Positions 1 through 7,631 of a stretch of 10,489 nucleotides of DNA are shown here, piece by piece. Source of the DNA: Chloroflexota bacterium (GTDB lineage: Bacteria > Chloroflexota > Anaerolineae > Anaerolineales > UBA11579). The position numbers and the translations under genes were made by a program. Location: NCBI GenBank assembly GCA_030610225.1, contig JAUWSD010000022.1:1-10489 (forward strand), written 5' to 3'. The notes below the pieces were generated by a model that was not told the origin of the DNA, did no database searches, and saw only the letters and a list, made by a program, of their open reading frames with translations. Position 1 is the stretch's first letter. Every line of letters begins with the position of its first letter.

Positions 1-119
1 ATTTCAAATTTTTCGTCTTCGGTCCACTTTCCCTTTTCCATATAATCCCATGTTGAATTAAAAGCTTGAACCGCATACTTTCTATGCCATTCAGCTTTGG
101 TAAATTTTTCTTCAGACAT
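1..119 (-). CDS. Uncharacterised protein, N-terminal part (runs off left edge)
   Basis: An open frame begins with ATG at 119-117 and continues through the left edge for 39 codons with no stop. The product starts MSEEKFTKAEWHRKYA and is rich in charged and aromatic residues. A good ribosome binding site (GAGGAG, about 6 nt before the ATG) and a TTGGAA-N18-TATAAT promoter lie upstream, so the start is well supported. No signal peptide or membrane segment is visible. The pattern AFNSTWDYMEKGKWTEDE recalls a family of small uncharacterised proteins in Firmicutes and Chloroflexota that open with a similar F-N-x-T-W-D stretch; this is a recollection, not a search result. No function can be assigned. 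Confidence 0.75.
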   Translation of the reverse strand, partial: MSEEKFTKAEWHRKYAVQAFNSTWDYMEKGKWTEDEKFE

Positions 120-178
120 CTCATACTCCTCATAATGCTTCTTTCTAATTTTTAGTTGCGATGAAAGCATTAAACTTA

Positions 179-208
179 ATTATATAATGCAGAATGCCAA
201 TTTTCCAA
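179..208 (-). promoter_or_regulatory. Probable sigma-70 type promoter for the left-edge gene
   Basis: On the minus strand TTGGAA (208-203) and TATAAT (184-179) are separated by 18 bp. Transcription would begin near 172, giving a leader of about 53 nt before the ATG at 119. This and the csp promoter occupy the divergent 341-bp gap 120-460. I see no other gene in that gap; 209-334 is plain AT-rich DNA. Confidence 0.55.
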
Positions 209-334
209 ATCACCAAAATAATATGAGCTCAAAACCAACATCAACACTCATTTTACCTTCCAATAGATTGAACCCAAAGTAGAAATTATACGATTTTCTA
301 ACATTTTACCCCTAAATATTGATAGTGAAATTAG

Positions 335-364
335 TTGACAATATCATCGATTCAATGGTAAAAT
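335..364 (+). promoter_or_regulatory. Strong sigma-70 type promoter of the cold-shock gene
   Basis: A perfect -35 TTGACA (335-340) is followed after 18 bp by TAAAAT (359-364). The predicted start point is near 371, which leaves a leader of about 90 nt before the cold-shock ATG at 461. It is the best promoter match in the window, as expected for an abundant cold-shock mRNA. Confidence 0.75.
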
Positions 365-370
365 CTTGCG

Positions 371-460
371 CTTGTTAACAGAAGTTCTAGATACAAAGTA
401 CACCTTTAGATTTGGAACCCAAGTAAACCAAAGCAGTAAACTAGAAAGGAGTTCCAAATC
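371..460 (+). promoter_or_regulatory. Structured 5' leader of the cold-shock mRNA
   Basis: The leader contains a perfect 10-bp inverted repeat: GATTTGGAAC (409-418) and GTTCCAAATC (451-460). The second arm ends exactly at the base before the start codon. The ribosome binding site AAAGGAG (445-451) lies in the loop and touches the stem. Two alternative pairings compete with this hairpin: CCTTT (403-407) with AAAGG (445-449), which would hide the ribosome binding site, and TTCTAG (385-390) with CTAGAA (441-446). E. coli cspA mRNA has a long leader that changes fold with temperature; a similar role here is inference from the visible complementarity. Confidence 0.45.
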
Positions 461-670
461 ATGTCAGAGAAAGAAACAGGAACCGTAAAATGGTTCAACA
501 ACACAAAAGGCTTTGGATTCATTGAACGTGAATCCGGAAGCGATGTATTCGTTCACTTCAACGCTATCGTTGGTGATGGATACAAGACACTTGACGAAGG
601 CGATCGAGTCGAATTTACTGTCGTAGACAGTGAAAAAGGCCCGCAGGCTCAAGAAGTCTCAAGACTGTAA
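461..670 (+). CDS. Cold-shock protein, CspA family
   Basis: This is a complete 69-residue single cold-shock (S1-like OB-fold) domain, the usual size for the family. It shows TGTVKWFN at residues 7-14, the RNP1 motif KGFGFI (16-21), and RNP2 as VFVHF (29-33). These aromatic residues stack on single-stranded RNA or DNA. Family members act in the cytoplasm as RNA chaperones that melt mRNA secondary structure during cold or other stress. The ATG has a strong AAAGGAG site 9 nt upstream. The gene is monocistronic: its own promoter lies at 335-364 and a strong terminator follows 17 bp after the stop. It is the only intact plus-strand gene in the window. Which paralogue (cspA, B, C and so on) it matches cannot be told from sequence alone. 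Confidence 0.96.
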   Translation: MSEKETGTVKWFNNTKGFGFIERESGSDVFVHFNAIVGDGYKTLDEGDRVEFTVVDSEKGPQAQEVSRL

Positions 671-687
671 ATTCAATATTTACAATA

Positions 688-717
688 AAAACAGGACAGC
701 TAACGCTGTCCTGTTTT
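688..717. terminator. Bidirectional Rho-independent terminator between csp and tatB
   Basis: A perfect 13-bp stem, AAAACAGGACAGC (688-700) with GCTGTCCTGTTTT (705-717), closes on the 4-nt loop TAAC. The plus-strand transcript continues as UUUUAUUUUU, and the minus-strand transcript also ends in a U-rich tract. It sits between the converging csp and tatB genes and can serve both. Confidence 0.9.
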
Positions 718-735
718 ATTTTTAATATTCACCTA

Positions 736-1131
736 TTATTTTGTTTCTTCAGGATCTTTCTTGGTCGGCTCTTCCAGATCTGGTTTATAGATTTTCTTGT
801 CAGCGAAATTTTTCTCAATATCCAGCTTGGTTCTATTTAATTCCTTGTTAAATTCCTCGATATCCACGAAATCTTTTTTGATCTCTTTTCCAGTCTTGGT
901 CAGGTCTTTTTTAATATCATCAATGCCTGTTTCATCCATTAAATTCTGAGGTATCTTCCTGACCTCATCGCTCATCTTAACAACATTTTCCCAGGTGTCA
1001 GATTTGCGTACATTCCGCATCCATCCGCCCAACTTCTTGCTAAACTTCACAATATCATCAGGCCCCAAAACAACAAGAGCAATCAATATAAATAAAACCA
1101 ACTCTAATGGACCTATTCCCAAAAAGTTCAT
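736..1131 (-). CDS. tatB: TatA/TatB-family translocase subunit, TatB-like
   Basis: This 131-residue protein starts with the Tat subunit pattern: a short N-terminus with G5-x-G-P-L-E10, one hydrophobic helix at about 9-22, then the hinge GP (23-24) and an amphipathic helix at about 26-42. A long charged, helix-prone tail rich in Lys, Asp and Glu follows. The Glu near the N-terminus and the long tail favour TatB over TatA. TatB, with TatC, receives folded proteins that carry twin-arginine signal peptides at the inner membrane. The ATG at 1131 has GGAG about 7 nt upstream. tatA lies 42 bp upstream on the same strand, so the two are probably co-transcribed. The hinge reads LGPDDI rather than the common GPxxLP, so the A/B assignment is by length and context. 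No tatC lies in the window. Confidence 0.8.
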   Translation of the reverse strand: MNFLGIGPLELVLFILIALVVLGPDDIVKFSKKLGGWMRNVRKSDTWENVVKMSDEVRKIPQNLMDETGIDDIKKDLTKTGKEIKKDFVDIEEFNKELNRTKLDIEKNFADKKIYKPDLEEPTKKDPEETK

Positions 1132-1173
1132 TCATTTTCTCCGAAATTAATTTCACTGCCAGATTTAAAAAGC

Positions 1174-1350
1174 CTAGGCGTTCTCTTCTGTATCGGTCTC
1201 GTCTTCGCCTTCTTCGTCTTCTTTCAAGCCTTTGCGAAATGCCTTAATTCCGCCTCCAAGCTCGCCAGCGATCTTTCCAATACGGCCAACACCGAATAGA
1301 AGCACAACGATCACCAATACAATTATCAGTTCAGTAGTTCCAAATCTCAT
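1174..1350 (-). CDS. tatA: TatA-family twin-arginine translocase pore subunit
   Basis: This small gene encodes only 58 residues. The product opens MRFGTTELIIVLVIVVLLFG: a short polar start with Glu7, a transmembrane helix at about 8-20 ending in the conserved FG (19-20), then an amphipathic helix at 23-43 (GRIGKIAGELGGGIKAFRKG) and a very acidic tail. This is the standard TatA layout. TatA subunits polymerise in the cytoplasmic membrane to let folded twin-arginine substrates across. The ATG at 1350 has AGGAG 6 nt upstream, and a TATAAT lies at 1385-1380, so it probably heads the tatA-tatB transcript. At 58 residues it is near the short end of the family. Confidence 0.9.
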   Translation of the reverse strand: MRFGTTELIIVLVIVVLLFGVGRIGKIAGELGGGIKAFRKGLKEDEEGEDETDTEENA

Positions 1351-1379
1351 CTTAATCTCCTAAAAGTATTTAGATTAAC

Positions 1380-1385
1380 ATTATA
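1380..1385 (-). promoter_or_regulatory. Candidate -10 element for tatA-tatB
   Basis: A perfect TATAAT on the minus strand lies 29 bp before the tatA ATG, placing the start point near 1373 with a leader of about 23 nt. No good -35 hexamer sits at the standard 16-18 bp distance, so the call rests on the -10 element and its position. The remainder of the 1351-1514 gap shows no gene and no clear terminator for the MFS gene. Confidence 0.4.
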
Positions 1386-1514
1386 TCCAACAAACTCGAT
1401 TCTTTCTTCATCAATATACTTAATATTCACATCTCCCCTCTTTATGTACACAAAAACACCACTGATTTTTTATTAGTTTTAAATAGAACAATGAAATTTG
1501 ATCGCCTTATTCAA

Positions 1515-2711
1515 TTAGCGCAATTTTTTATTAATGATCGAGATTAGAATTCCCAGGATAGCAAAAGGAGCAAAGATATAGGCTGCTGTGTGCCATCCAA
1601 CCAAGTCAACCAATGCCCCAAATACAGGTGCGCCAACAACAGTGCCAAGATTTAAACCAATGGTTAACACAGCCATCCCAAATCCCACCATTTTGACATC
1701 CCCCACCAGATCAGGTACTGCAGCATAGAGCGGTGTCGGGATTGAAGCAACCCCTACGCCCAACAGGATCATATACAAGGTGATCACCCATCCGGAGACA
1801 CTGAACAGGCTGGCGAAGATTGGCAGCATGATCAGGAAGCCAACAATCACCACTATTTTCCTTGATCCGATCCGATCTGAGAACCAACCAGCTAGAGGAG
1901 AGAATGGGAGTGTTGCCAGGCTGATAAGACCAACCAGGAAACCGGCTGTGCTAAGATCAATGCCTTTATTCTCTGTCAAAAAGGTTGGATAGTATGTAAC
2001 AACGGGCATGATAACCAGTGTGAAGCACATGATCGCGAGGCCTGCCAGCCAGATACTTTTGTTTTTAAAAAGATTCCTTAAATTTGCGGTCTGATCTGCA
2101 AAACTTTCCTGCTTTGCTTCAACGCCCGGCAGAGGTTTAAAGAAGATAACAAAGCATATCAGAATAAGCAATGTAATTGCAGCAGTGCCCCACCAAACAT
2201 GTTGCCAGCCATAACTCTCTATGTATCCAGGAATAAAAGTCAGTGATAAAAATCCACCGACAGGTATTGCAGTTGACCAAATCCCAACAGGTGTGCCGCT
2301 CGTTTCAGGAGGGAACCACATCGCGATCATAGCAGGGGCTAAAACAGATAGCAGTGCAGCGCCAACCCCCTCTAACATCCTGCTGAAAAGCAAAAGAGCA
2401 AAACTCTCAGATACAGCACCGATCACAGATCCAAGGATGAGCGCGGCAAACGCGATCACAGCAGTAGTCCGCTGCCCAAGTCTGCTGATCAATACCCCCA
2501 CAGGGATCGCTAGTAAAACAGCAGTAAATGCAAATACAGACATCAACAAGCCTGCCTGGCTCAGGTTAATACCAAAAGTATCCAGCATGATCGGGATCGA
2601 GGGCGAGACCTTGTTCATCATCATACCGCTTGAAACGCTTGCCGCGTATACTATCGCCAATATCACCCAGGCGTATTTTTTCGTTTTGGGCTTTAGTGTA
2701 TTTTCAGACAT
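1515..2711 (-). CDS. MFS transporter, 12 transmembrane segments
   Basis: The 398-residue protein has the length and hydrophobic pattern of a 12-helix major facilitator in the cytoplasmic membrane. Motif A variants occur in both halves: GVLISRLGQR (72-81) after helix 2 and GWFSDRIGSR (275-284) after helix 8. A motif-B-like RMLEGVGAAL lies at 111-120 in helix 4. A central cytoplasmic loop at about 195-218 separates the two six-helix halves. The general look recalls the CynX/NimT (cyanate or nitroimidazole transporter-like) branch, but no substrate can be read from the sequence. The ATG at 2711 has GGAG 4 nt upstream. The gene stands between tatA and a histidine kinase on the same strand, and the 100-bp gap before it holds a perfect inverted repeat (2772-2801) that may be an operator or the terminator of the kinase gene. 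The neighbours give no hint of substrate. Confidence 0.9.
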   Translation of the reverse strand: MSENTLKPKTKKYAWVILAIVYAASVSSGMMMNKVSPSIPIMLDTFGINLSQAGLLMSVFAFTAVLLAIPVGVLISRLGQRTTAVIAFAALILGSVIGAVSESFALLLFSRMLEGVGAALLSVLAPAMIAMWFPPETSGTPVGIWSTAIPVGGFLSLTFIPGYIESYGWQHVWWGTAAITLLILICFVIFFKPLPGVEAKQESFADQTANLRNLFKNKSIWLAGLAIMCFTLVIMPVVTYYPTFLTENKGIDLSTAGFLVGLISLATLPFSPLAGWFSDRIGSRKIVVIVGFLIMLPIFASLFSVSGWVITLYMILLGVGVASIPTPLYAAVPDLVGDVKMVGFGMAVLTIGLNLGTVVGAPVFGALVDLVGWHTAAYIFAPFAILGILISIINKKLR

Positions 2712-2771
2712 TTATCTCCACTGCTGATCGGGGCGATTTCCCTTCTATATAATTAATTACTGGACATAAAA

Positions 2772-2801
2772 CATGACCAATAATATTCTGAATTGGTCAT
2801 G
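2772..2801 (-). terminator. Inverted repeat between kinase and MFS genes: terminator or operator
   Basis: CATGACCAAT (2772-2781) and ATTGGTCATG (2792-2801) form a perfect 10-bp inverted repeat with a 10-nt spacer. In the minus-strand transcript the hairpin starts 10 nt after the kinase stop codon and is followed by UUUUAU, consistent with a modest Rho-independent terminator. The stem is AT-rich and the loop large, so an operator for the MFS gene is the alternative. The rest of the 2712-2811 gap holds an AT-rich stretch that could contain the MFS promoter, but I see no clear hexamer pair. Confidence 0.5.
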
Positions 2802-2811
2802 GACACAAGCT

Positions 2812-4194
2812 TTAATTCTTAGGCAGAGCCACAGTAAATGTGCTCCCCTCACCCTCTTCACTCTCCACTGTGATTGCCCCCCCGTTTGCTTCAGTGATTT
2901 TTTGGGATAAGGCCAAACCCAGGCCGAGTCCTTTTGATTTTGTGGAAAATAGAGGTTCGAACAACTTCTTAATATTTTTCTTTTTTATCCCAACACCTGT
3001 ATCTTTTATACTGATGGACACCCTGTTTCCATTTGTTTTAGCATATAATTCCAGGTCACCGCCATCTGGCATTGCCTGCACTGCATTCGCTACAAGATTC
3101 AAGAACACCTGCTTGATCTGGTCACAGTCGACAAAGACCGCGGGGATGTCCTCCGGGATATTATCTATGACCCTGATCTCAGGAGCTATCTCACTTCTGC
3201 CAAGCACTTCCTCGATCAGTAACTTTATCTCACATTTTTCCTGACTGGCTGCCTGGATCCTTGTGAAATCCAAAAGGCTTGAGATGATCTTCTCAGAACT
3301 TGCCACTTCCCGCGAAAGAATATCAATGACCTTGGTGATATTTTCGTCTTCATCTGCCAAAACCATCTTCAGGTAGTAAGCTGCGTTTGAGATGCTGGTC
3401 AGGGGATTTCGGAGTTCGTGACCAATTCCGCCAGCCATCTCCCCGATCTCTGCCAGCCTTTCCTTACGCACAAGCTGTTCCTGCGCTTCAAATAATTCCA
3501 TGGTGCGTTCTTCGATCATGTTTTCAAGTCGGTCGGTATAATCTTTCAGTTTATTTTCTGAATGTTTTTTTTCCGCGATGTCTTCAAGCATTATGATCAT
3601 TGCAGCGAGGTGACCATTCTCGTCTCGCTCAACACCAGCACACAAATTTCCCCAGAATGCGTCCCCGCTCTTGTTGACGAAGCGGTTTTCAATTTTATAG
3701 TTATTGATCTTTGCATTGACCAAATTTGTATAAAGGTCAAGTTCTTTTTCTCTTTCATCCGGATGAATGAATTCTGTAAATTCCATTCCACCCAATTCCT
3801 CTTCTTGATAACCAAACATGCTCTGGAACGAAGCATTGGCCATGATCAGGGATCTTTCTTTATCCAGCAAAGCTATCCCGATCTCAGATCTTTCAAATAT
3901 GATCCTGAATTTCTCTTCAGCATTCAGGGATTCTACTTCAGCTTCTCCGCGCAGCTTCCCAGACATTTCTATTACACTGCCTATGATACTGGTCGCATAT
4001 GCATAGATAATGATCAATATGGCAATCAATGCGATCAGAAAGAAGCCAATAAGATTTCCAGTGTTCAGATCAGAAATTTCCGTCAATTTAAAAACAACTA
4101 CACCAATCAGGATGACAAGCACCGCTATTGGCATAGAATTCCAAAATATAAATGCCCATCTATTTGAATTTGATATTCTTTTCAGATATTTCAT
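2812..4194 (-). CDS. Membrane-bound PAS-domain sensor histidine kinase
   Basis: The 460-residue protein has two N-terminal membrane helices (about 14-36 and 47-70) with only a short loop between them. A PAS domain with its PAC tail follows at about 92-210 and a coiled coil at about 205-245. The dimerisation/phosphoacceptor domain carries the H-box GGIGHELRNPL with His259. The ATPase domain shows the N-box FLNLVANAVQAM (364-375), the G1 box DTGVGI (398-403), the F-box LFEPLFSTK (411-419) and the G2 box GLGLGL (422-427). All catalytic motifs are intact, so it should autophosphorylate. The tiny extracytoplasmic loop suggests sensing through the membrane or the cytoplasmic PAS domain rather than a periplasmic ligand. 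No response regulator is adjacent, making it an orphan kinase here. The ribosome binding site is weak, but a good promoter lies at 4277-4305. The signal and target are unknown. Confidence 0.95.
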   Translation of the reverse strand: MKYLKRISNSNRWAFIFWNSMPIAVLVILIGVVVFKLTEISDLNTGNLIGFFLIALIAILIIIYAYATSIIGSVIEMSGKLRGEAEVESLNAEEKFRIIFERSEIGIALLDKERSLIMANASFQSMFGYQEEELGGMEFTEFIHPDEREKELDLYTNLVNAKINNYKIENRFVNKSGDAFWGNLCAGVERDENGHLAAMIIMLEDIAEKKHSENKLKDYTDRLENMIEERTMELFEAQEQLVRKERLAEIGEMAGGIGHELRNPLTSISNAAYYLKMVLADEDENITKVIDILSREVASSEKIISSLLDFTRIQAASQEKCEIKLLIEEVLGRSEIAPEIRVIDNIPEDIPAVFVDCDQIKQVFLNLVANAVQAMPDGGDLELYAKTNGNRVSISIKDTGVGIKKKNIKKLFEPLFSTKSKGLGLGLALSQKITEANGGAITVESEEGEGSTFTVALPKN

Positions 4195-4276
4195 AATTTT
4201 GCTCTGTATGAATCTACCTCAGAATCACAAAAAAATACATGTTTTAATTTCTATCGTTTTGAGAGACTATTATTCT

Positions 4277-4305
4277 TATATATACTAATGCAATTTCTGT
4301 GCCAA
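4277..4305 (-). promoter_or_regulatory. Probable promoter of the histidine kinase gene
   Basis: On the minus strand TTGGCA (4305-4300) and TATATA (4282-4277) are spaced by 17 bp. Transcription would start near 4270, about 75 nt before the kinase ATG. The remaining part of the 4195-4374 gap has no gene, and I find no convincing terminator for the upstream glpD. Confidence 0.55.
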
Positions 4306-4374
4306 AGTGAAACGCTTGCCAGTAATTAGCAGACGGGGTTTTTCACCTTCTAATATTCCTATCTGCAGTTTAAA

Positions 4375-6084
4375 TCAATTCCGTATTTTCTCAATATATT
4401 GGTTGAATCTCATGCGGTGTTTCGCTTCCATTATCTGAACCACTCTCTCGATCTCTTTCTTCCTCAAAGTCTGGTCCCAAGCTAGGACTTCAGCGCAAAT
4501 TTCAGCTAATTCTGCTAATCCCGCTTCTGTCAGCATTCCCAGCTTTCCGATCATGGTGCGGCGGAATATCAGATCATCCAGATGAACTACATCTTCATTC
4601 TCGATTAGGAATTTCACCTCACCCCTGCTCATCATCGGATACTCAGCCAACATTATTTCATCTCCGGTCTGCAGAATTCCGATTGCCTGACTTCCGTATA
4701 TTCCCACCAGCGATTCTGCTCTCTCTCCCGGAATTTTAAACTTGTCCCGAAGAGAAGTAATGAAATTCTGCCTATCCTCTCCACCTACCGGCAGCCCATT
4801 TGCCCCACCGATCTTCATATCTTCTGTGCTCGCAGTTCGTTCAAAGCCCAGCTTAATCAGCGCCTTATCTGCAACCTGCTCAGAAAAGGCCCTGAATGAT
4901 GTCCACTTTCCCCCGACCAAGGAATATACTGGGAACTCCAATCCATCTCCAGCTTCAACAACCTCTATCTTATGGTCCCTGCTAATCTGTGCACTGGACT
5001 TGGAATCACTATATGTCAGCGGTCGCACCCCTGAAAACGTAAACACGATCTGGGACTTATCCAGCTTAATATCAGGGAATACGATCTTCACCATTTCGAA
5101 GAAATACTCTGCTTCCTCATTTGTCAGGATAGCCTGATCAGGGTCATCAATATCAAGATCAGATGTTCCGATCAACACCTTGTCGTGCAGGGGGAAGATC
5201 AATACGATCCTGCCGTCCTTGTTCTCAAAGAAGAATTCATTCTCCCCCATCGCTGCCCTTAATTCAGGGTGGTCCAATACAAGATGCGAGCCTTTTGTAC
5301 CCCTGATGAATTCTGTCTGCTTACCCATAGATCTATTGACAATGTCGATCCAGGGACCGCCTGCATTCACCACGATCTTTGGCCTGACATCAAAAGTCTC
5401 TCCGCTTGTTTCATCCCTCAGCACAACCGTGTCTGCTTTCGCTGATACAAAGCTGACATAATTCATGGGAATGGCATTTTCACTTTCCCTGACAGAGTCC
5501 CCCACCAACTCAACCGCGATCCTCTCAGGAGAGGGCATGGCGCCATCGAAATACGTCCCGGTATATTTGATCGCGGGATTTAACTTCGGAAATTTGCGTA
5601 GTGACTGCCCCCGATCCATGAATTCATGTCGGGGGACTGTCTGCTGCTTGCTGGTAAAGTAATCATAAAATGTCATCCCGATCTTGATCACCAAAGCCCC
5701 CCGCTCTGAGGGTTTGTCTAAAAGTCCCAGGAATTTCAGCGGGGCATTCAGCAAACCGGAGAAGATCTTAAATAGTGGGAAGGTTGTCGGGAGCGGTTTT
5801 ACCAAATGAGGTGCATTCTCGATCAGGAGGTTGCGTTCCTGCACAGCTTCACGCACCAACCTGAACTCGCCGTTCTCAAGATACCTGATCCCGCCGTGAA
5901 CCATCTGGGAGGAAGCCGCGCTGGCTCCGCTGCAGTAATCACCCCGGTCAATCATCAATACATCCACACCCTGAAATGCCAGGTCCCTGAATGTGCCGAT
6001 CCCATTGATGCCAGCCCCAATTATCAACACGCTGATATCTTTATTGTCTTTTATACGCTGCAGTTGTGTTTTTCTATCGCCCAT
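4375..6084 (-). CDS. glpD: Aerobic-type glycerol-3-phosphate dehydrogenase (FAD)
   Basis: The 569-residue protein oxidises sn-glycerol 3-phosphate to dihydroxyacetone phosphate, passing electrons through FAD to membrane quinone. The FAD-binding Rossmann motif GAGING is at 23-28. SQMVHGGIRYLE (59-70) is a family signature that follows. Other conserved stretches are NAGGPWID, FPLHDKVLIGTSD, FSGVRPL and SLVGGKWTSFR, with the C-terminal helical domain after that. The length fits the longer GlpD forms (about 550-570) rather than the 501 residues of E. coli. I chose the ATG at 6084 because AGGGAAG lies just upstream; a TTG at 6108 in the same frame has no such site. The start overlaps the end of glpK by 11 bp, indicating translational coupling in a glpK-glpD operon. 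No glpF or glpR is in the window. Confidence 0.95.
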   Translation of the reverse strand: MGDRKTQLQRIKDNKDISVLIIGAGINGIGTFRDLAFQGVDVLMIDRGDYCSGASAASSQMVHGGIRYLENGEFRLVREAVQERNLLIENAPHLVKPLPTTFPLFKIFSGLLNAPLKFLGLLDKPSERGALVIKIGMTFYDYFTSKQQTVPRHEFMDRGQSLRKFPKLNPAIKYTGTYFDGAMPSPERIAVELVGDSVRESENAIPMNYVSFVSAKADTVVLRDETSGETFDVRPKIVVNAGGPWIDIVNRSMGKQTEFIRGTKGSHLVLDHPELRAAMGENEFFFENKDGRIVLIFPLHDKVLIGTSDLDIDDPDQAILTNEEAEYFFEMVKIVFPDIKLDKSQIVFTFSGVRPLTYSDSKSSAQISRDHKIEVVEAGDGLEFPVYSLVGGKWTSFRAFSEQVADKALIKLGFERTASTEDMKIGGANGLPVGGEDRQNFITSLRDKFKIPGERAESLVGIYGSQAIGILQTGDEIMLAEYPMMSRGEVKFLIENEDVVHLDDLIFRRTMIGKLGMLTEAGLAELAEICAEVLAWDQTLRKKEIERVVQIMEAKHRMRFNQYIEKIRN

Positions 6085-7597
6085 AATCTTCCCTATCGAT
6101 CCAGTCAAAAGTTCTTGTTACCGCTTTCTTCCACTGGGCAAACAGCTCAGTACCAGCCTTGCTATCCTTATCCGGCTGCCATGTCTTATCGACCGCCCAG
6201 TTGGCCCGCATCTCTTCTTTGCTCTTCCAGAAACCAACTGCATAACCTGCCGCATAGGCTGCACCAAGCGCTGTTGTTTCCGTCACCATCGGCCTGATCA
6301 CTGGCACCCCAAGCACATCCGCCTGGAACTGCATCAATATCTCGTTCGTGACCATCCCCCCATCTACTTTCAGCGTTTTCAGCTCCACCCCGGAATCAGC
6401 TTTCATTGCATCCAGCACTTCTTTAGTCTGATAAGCGCTTGCTTCAAGGGCCGCCCGGGCAAAATGTCCGCGGTTTACAAATCTCGTCAATCCAACGATT
6501 ACCCCCCTGGCATCTGAGCGCCAATACGGGGCAAATAGCCCGGAAAAGGCTGGAACAAAGTATATCCCGCCGTTATCTTCAACTGTATTTGCCAGATTTT
6601 CGATCTCATCAGATGAATCGATCAATTTCAGGTTATCACGCAGCCATTGTATCAAAGCACCGGTGATGGCTATCGAGCCTTCAAGGGCATAGACCGGCTC
6701 TTCATCGCCAAACTGGTAGCAGACGGTCGTCAGCAGCCCATTTTCCGACTGCATGATCTCTTTGCCTGTGTTGAGGATCATGAAACAGCCTGTGCCGTAT
6801 GTATTCTTGGCCTCACCAACCTCAAAACAGGCCTGCCCCACGGTCGCAGCCTGCTGATCGCCAAGGTCTCCAGCAACCCTCACCGAACCCCCAAAAGGGC
6901 CGTCTTTTCTTGTATGCCCATATATTTCAGAGGAGGGCCTGATCTCGGGGAGCATCTGCATCGGGATTCCCATCTCACTGCAGATATCAGCATCCCAATC
7001 CAAAGTTACCAGGTCCATCAACATCGTACGGCTGGCGTTCGTCACATCGGTGACATGCTTTCCCCCATCTACTCCACCCGTCAAATTCCAGATCAGCCAG
7101 GGGTCAATATTACCAAAGAGGGCATACCCTGCTTATGCATCAGCGCGCACCCCATCAATATTATCCAGGATCCATTTGATCTTCGGCCCTGAAAAATATG
7201 TGGCTAACGGAAGCCCGACTTTGCTGCGGAAACGGTCCTGCCCACCCTTTTTTCCAAGTTCAGTAATGATAGTGTCCGTGCGGGTGTCCTGCCAGACTAT
7301 CGCGTTGTAATAAGGCTTCCCGCTGCGTTTATCCCATACTACTGTGGTCTCGCGCTGGTTTGTGATCCCAACAGCAGCAATCTCGTCAATTGAAGCCCCT
7401 GTTTTTCGTACTGCGCCTTTTACCGCTTCTTCTGTATTCCTCCATATTTCAAGAGGGTCATGTTCAACCCATCCTGGCTTTGGATAGATCTGTTCATGCT
7501 CCAGTTGATGCGCCCCGACAACTTCCCCCTGAAAGTTGAATAAGATACATCTTGTGCTGGTGGTTCCCTGGTCGATAGATGCTACGAATTTTGACAT
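6074..7597 (-). pseudogene. glpK: Glycerol kinase gene with one in-frame stop (codon 155)
   Basis: The reading frame spans 508 codons, the usual length for glycerol kinase, which phosphorylates glycerol to glycerol 3-phosphate with ATP. It begins SKFVASIDQGTTSTR (phosphate-binding start) and keeps NQRETTVVWDKR (substrate Arg-Glu pair), GDLGDQQAA (catalytic Asp), TYGTGCF (ATP site) and DGGMVTNEILMQF. A TAA at 7133-7135 falls after GVRADA and is followed without any frame change by AGYALFGNIDPWLIWNLTGG. The family usually has Glu there, so GAA to TAA is a one-base explanation. No good start follows the stop closely (only a TTG), so a functional second half by reinitiation is unlikely. The real ATG at 7597 has AAGGA 8 nt upstream. 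Everything else looks under selection, so this is either a recent nonsense mutation or a base error. glpD overlaps its end and may suffer polarity. Confidence 0.85.
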
Positions 7598-7631
7598 TAT
7601 CGGTTCCTTGTAAAAAGAATGTTCGTAAATA

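Noticed and set aside
4307..4313. GTGAAAC resembling half of a classical parS site
   Set aside because: Only one arm is present; the symmetric TGTTTCAC-GTGAAACA palindrome is not formed, and a 7-base match is expected by chance.
4314..4374. Possible glpD terminator in the gap after the stop
   Set aside because: Only scattered 5-6 bp complementarities with large loops are present and no U tract follows.
6085..6108. Longer glpD start at a TTG eight codons upstream
   Set aside because: It would lie deeper inside glpK with no ribosome binding site, while the ATG at 6084 has AGGGAAG at good spacing.
5806..6517. Long plus-strand open frames across the glpK/glpD region
   Set aside because: They lie antisense to well conserved genes, show no family motifs and lack good ribosome binding sites.
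6074..7084. Second half of glpK as an independent gene
   Set aside because: It lacks its own ribosome binding site and would begin at a TTG inside a conserved glycerol kinase stretch; it is the same frame interrupted by one stop.
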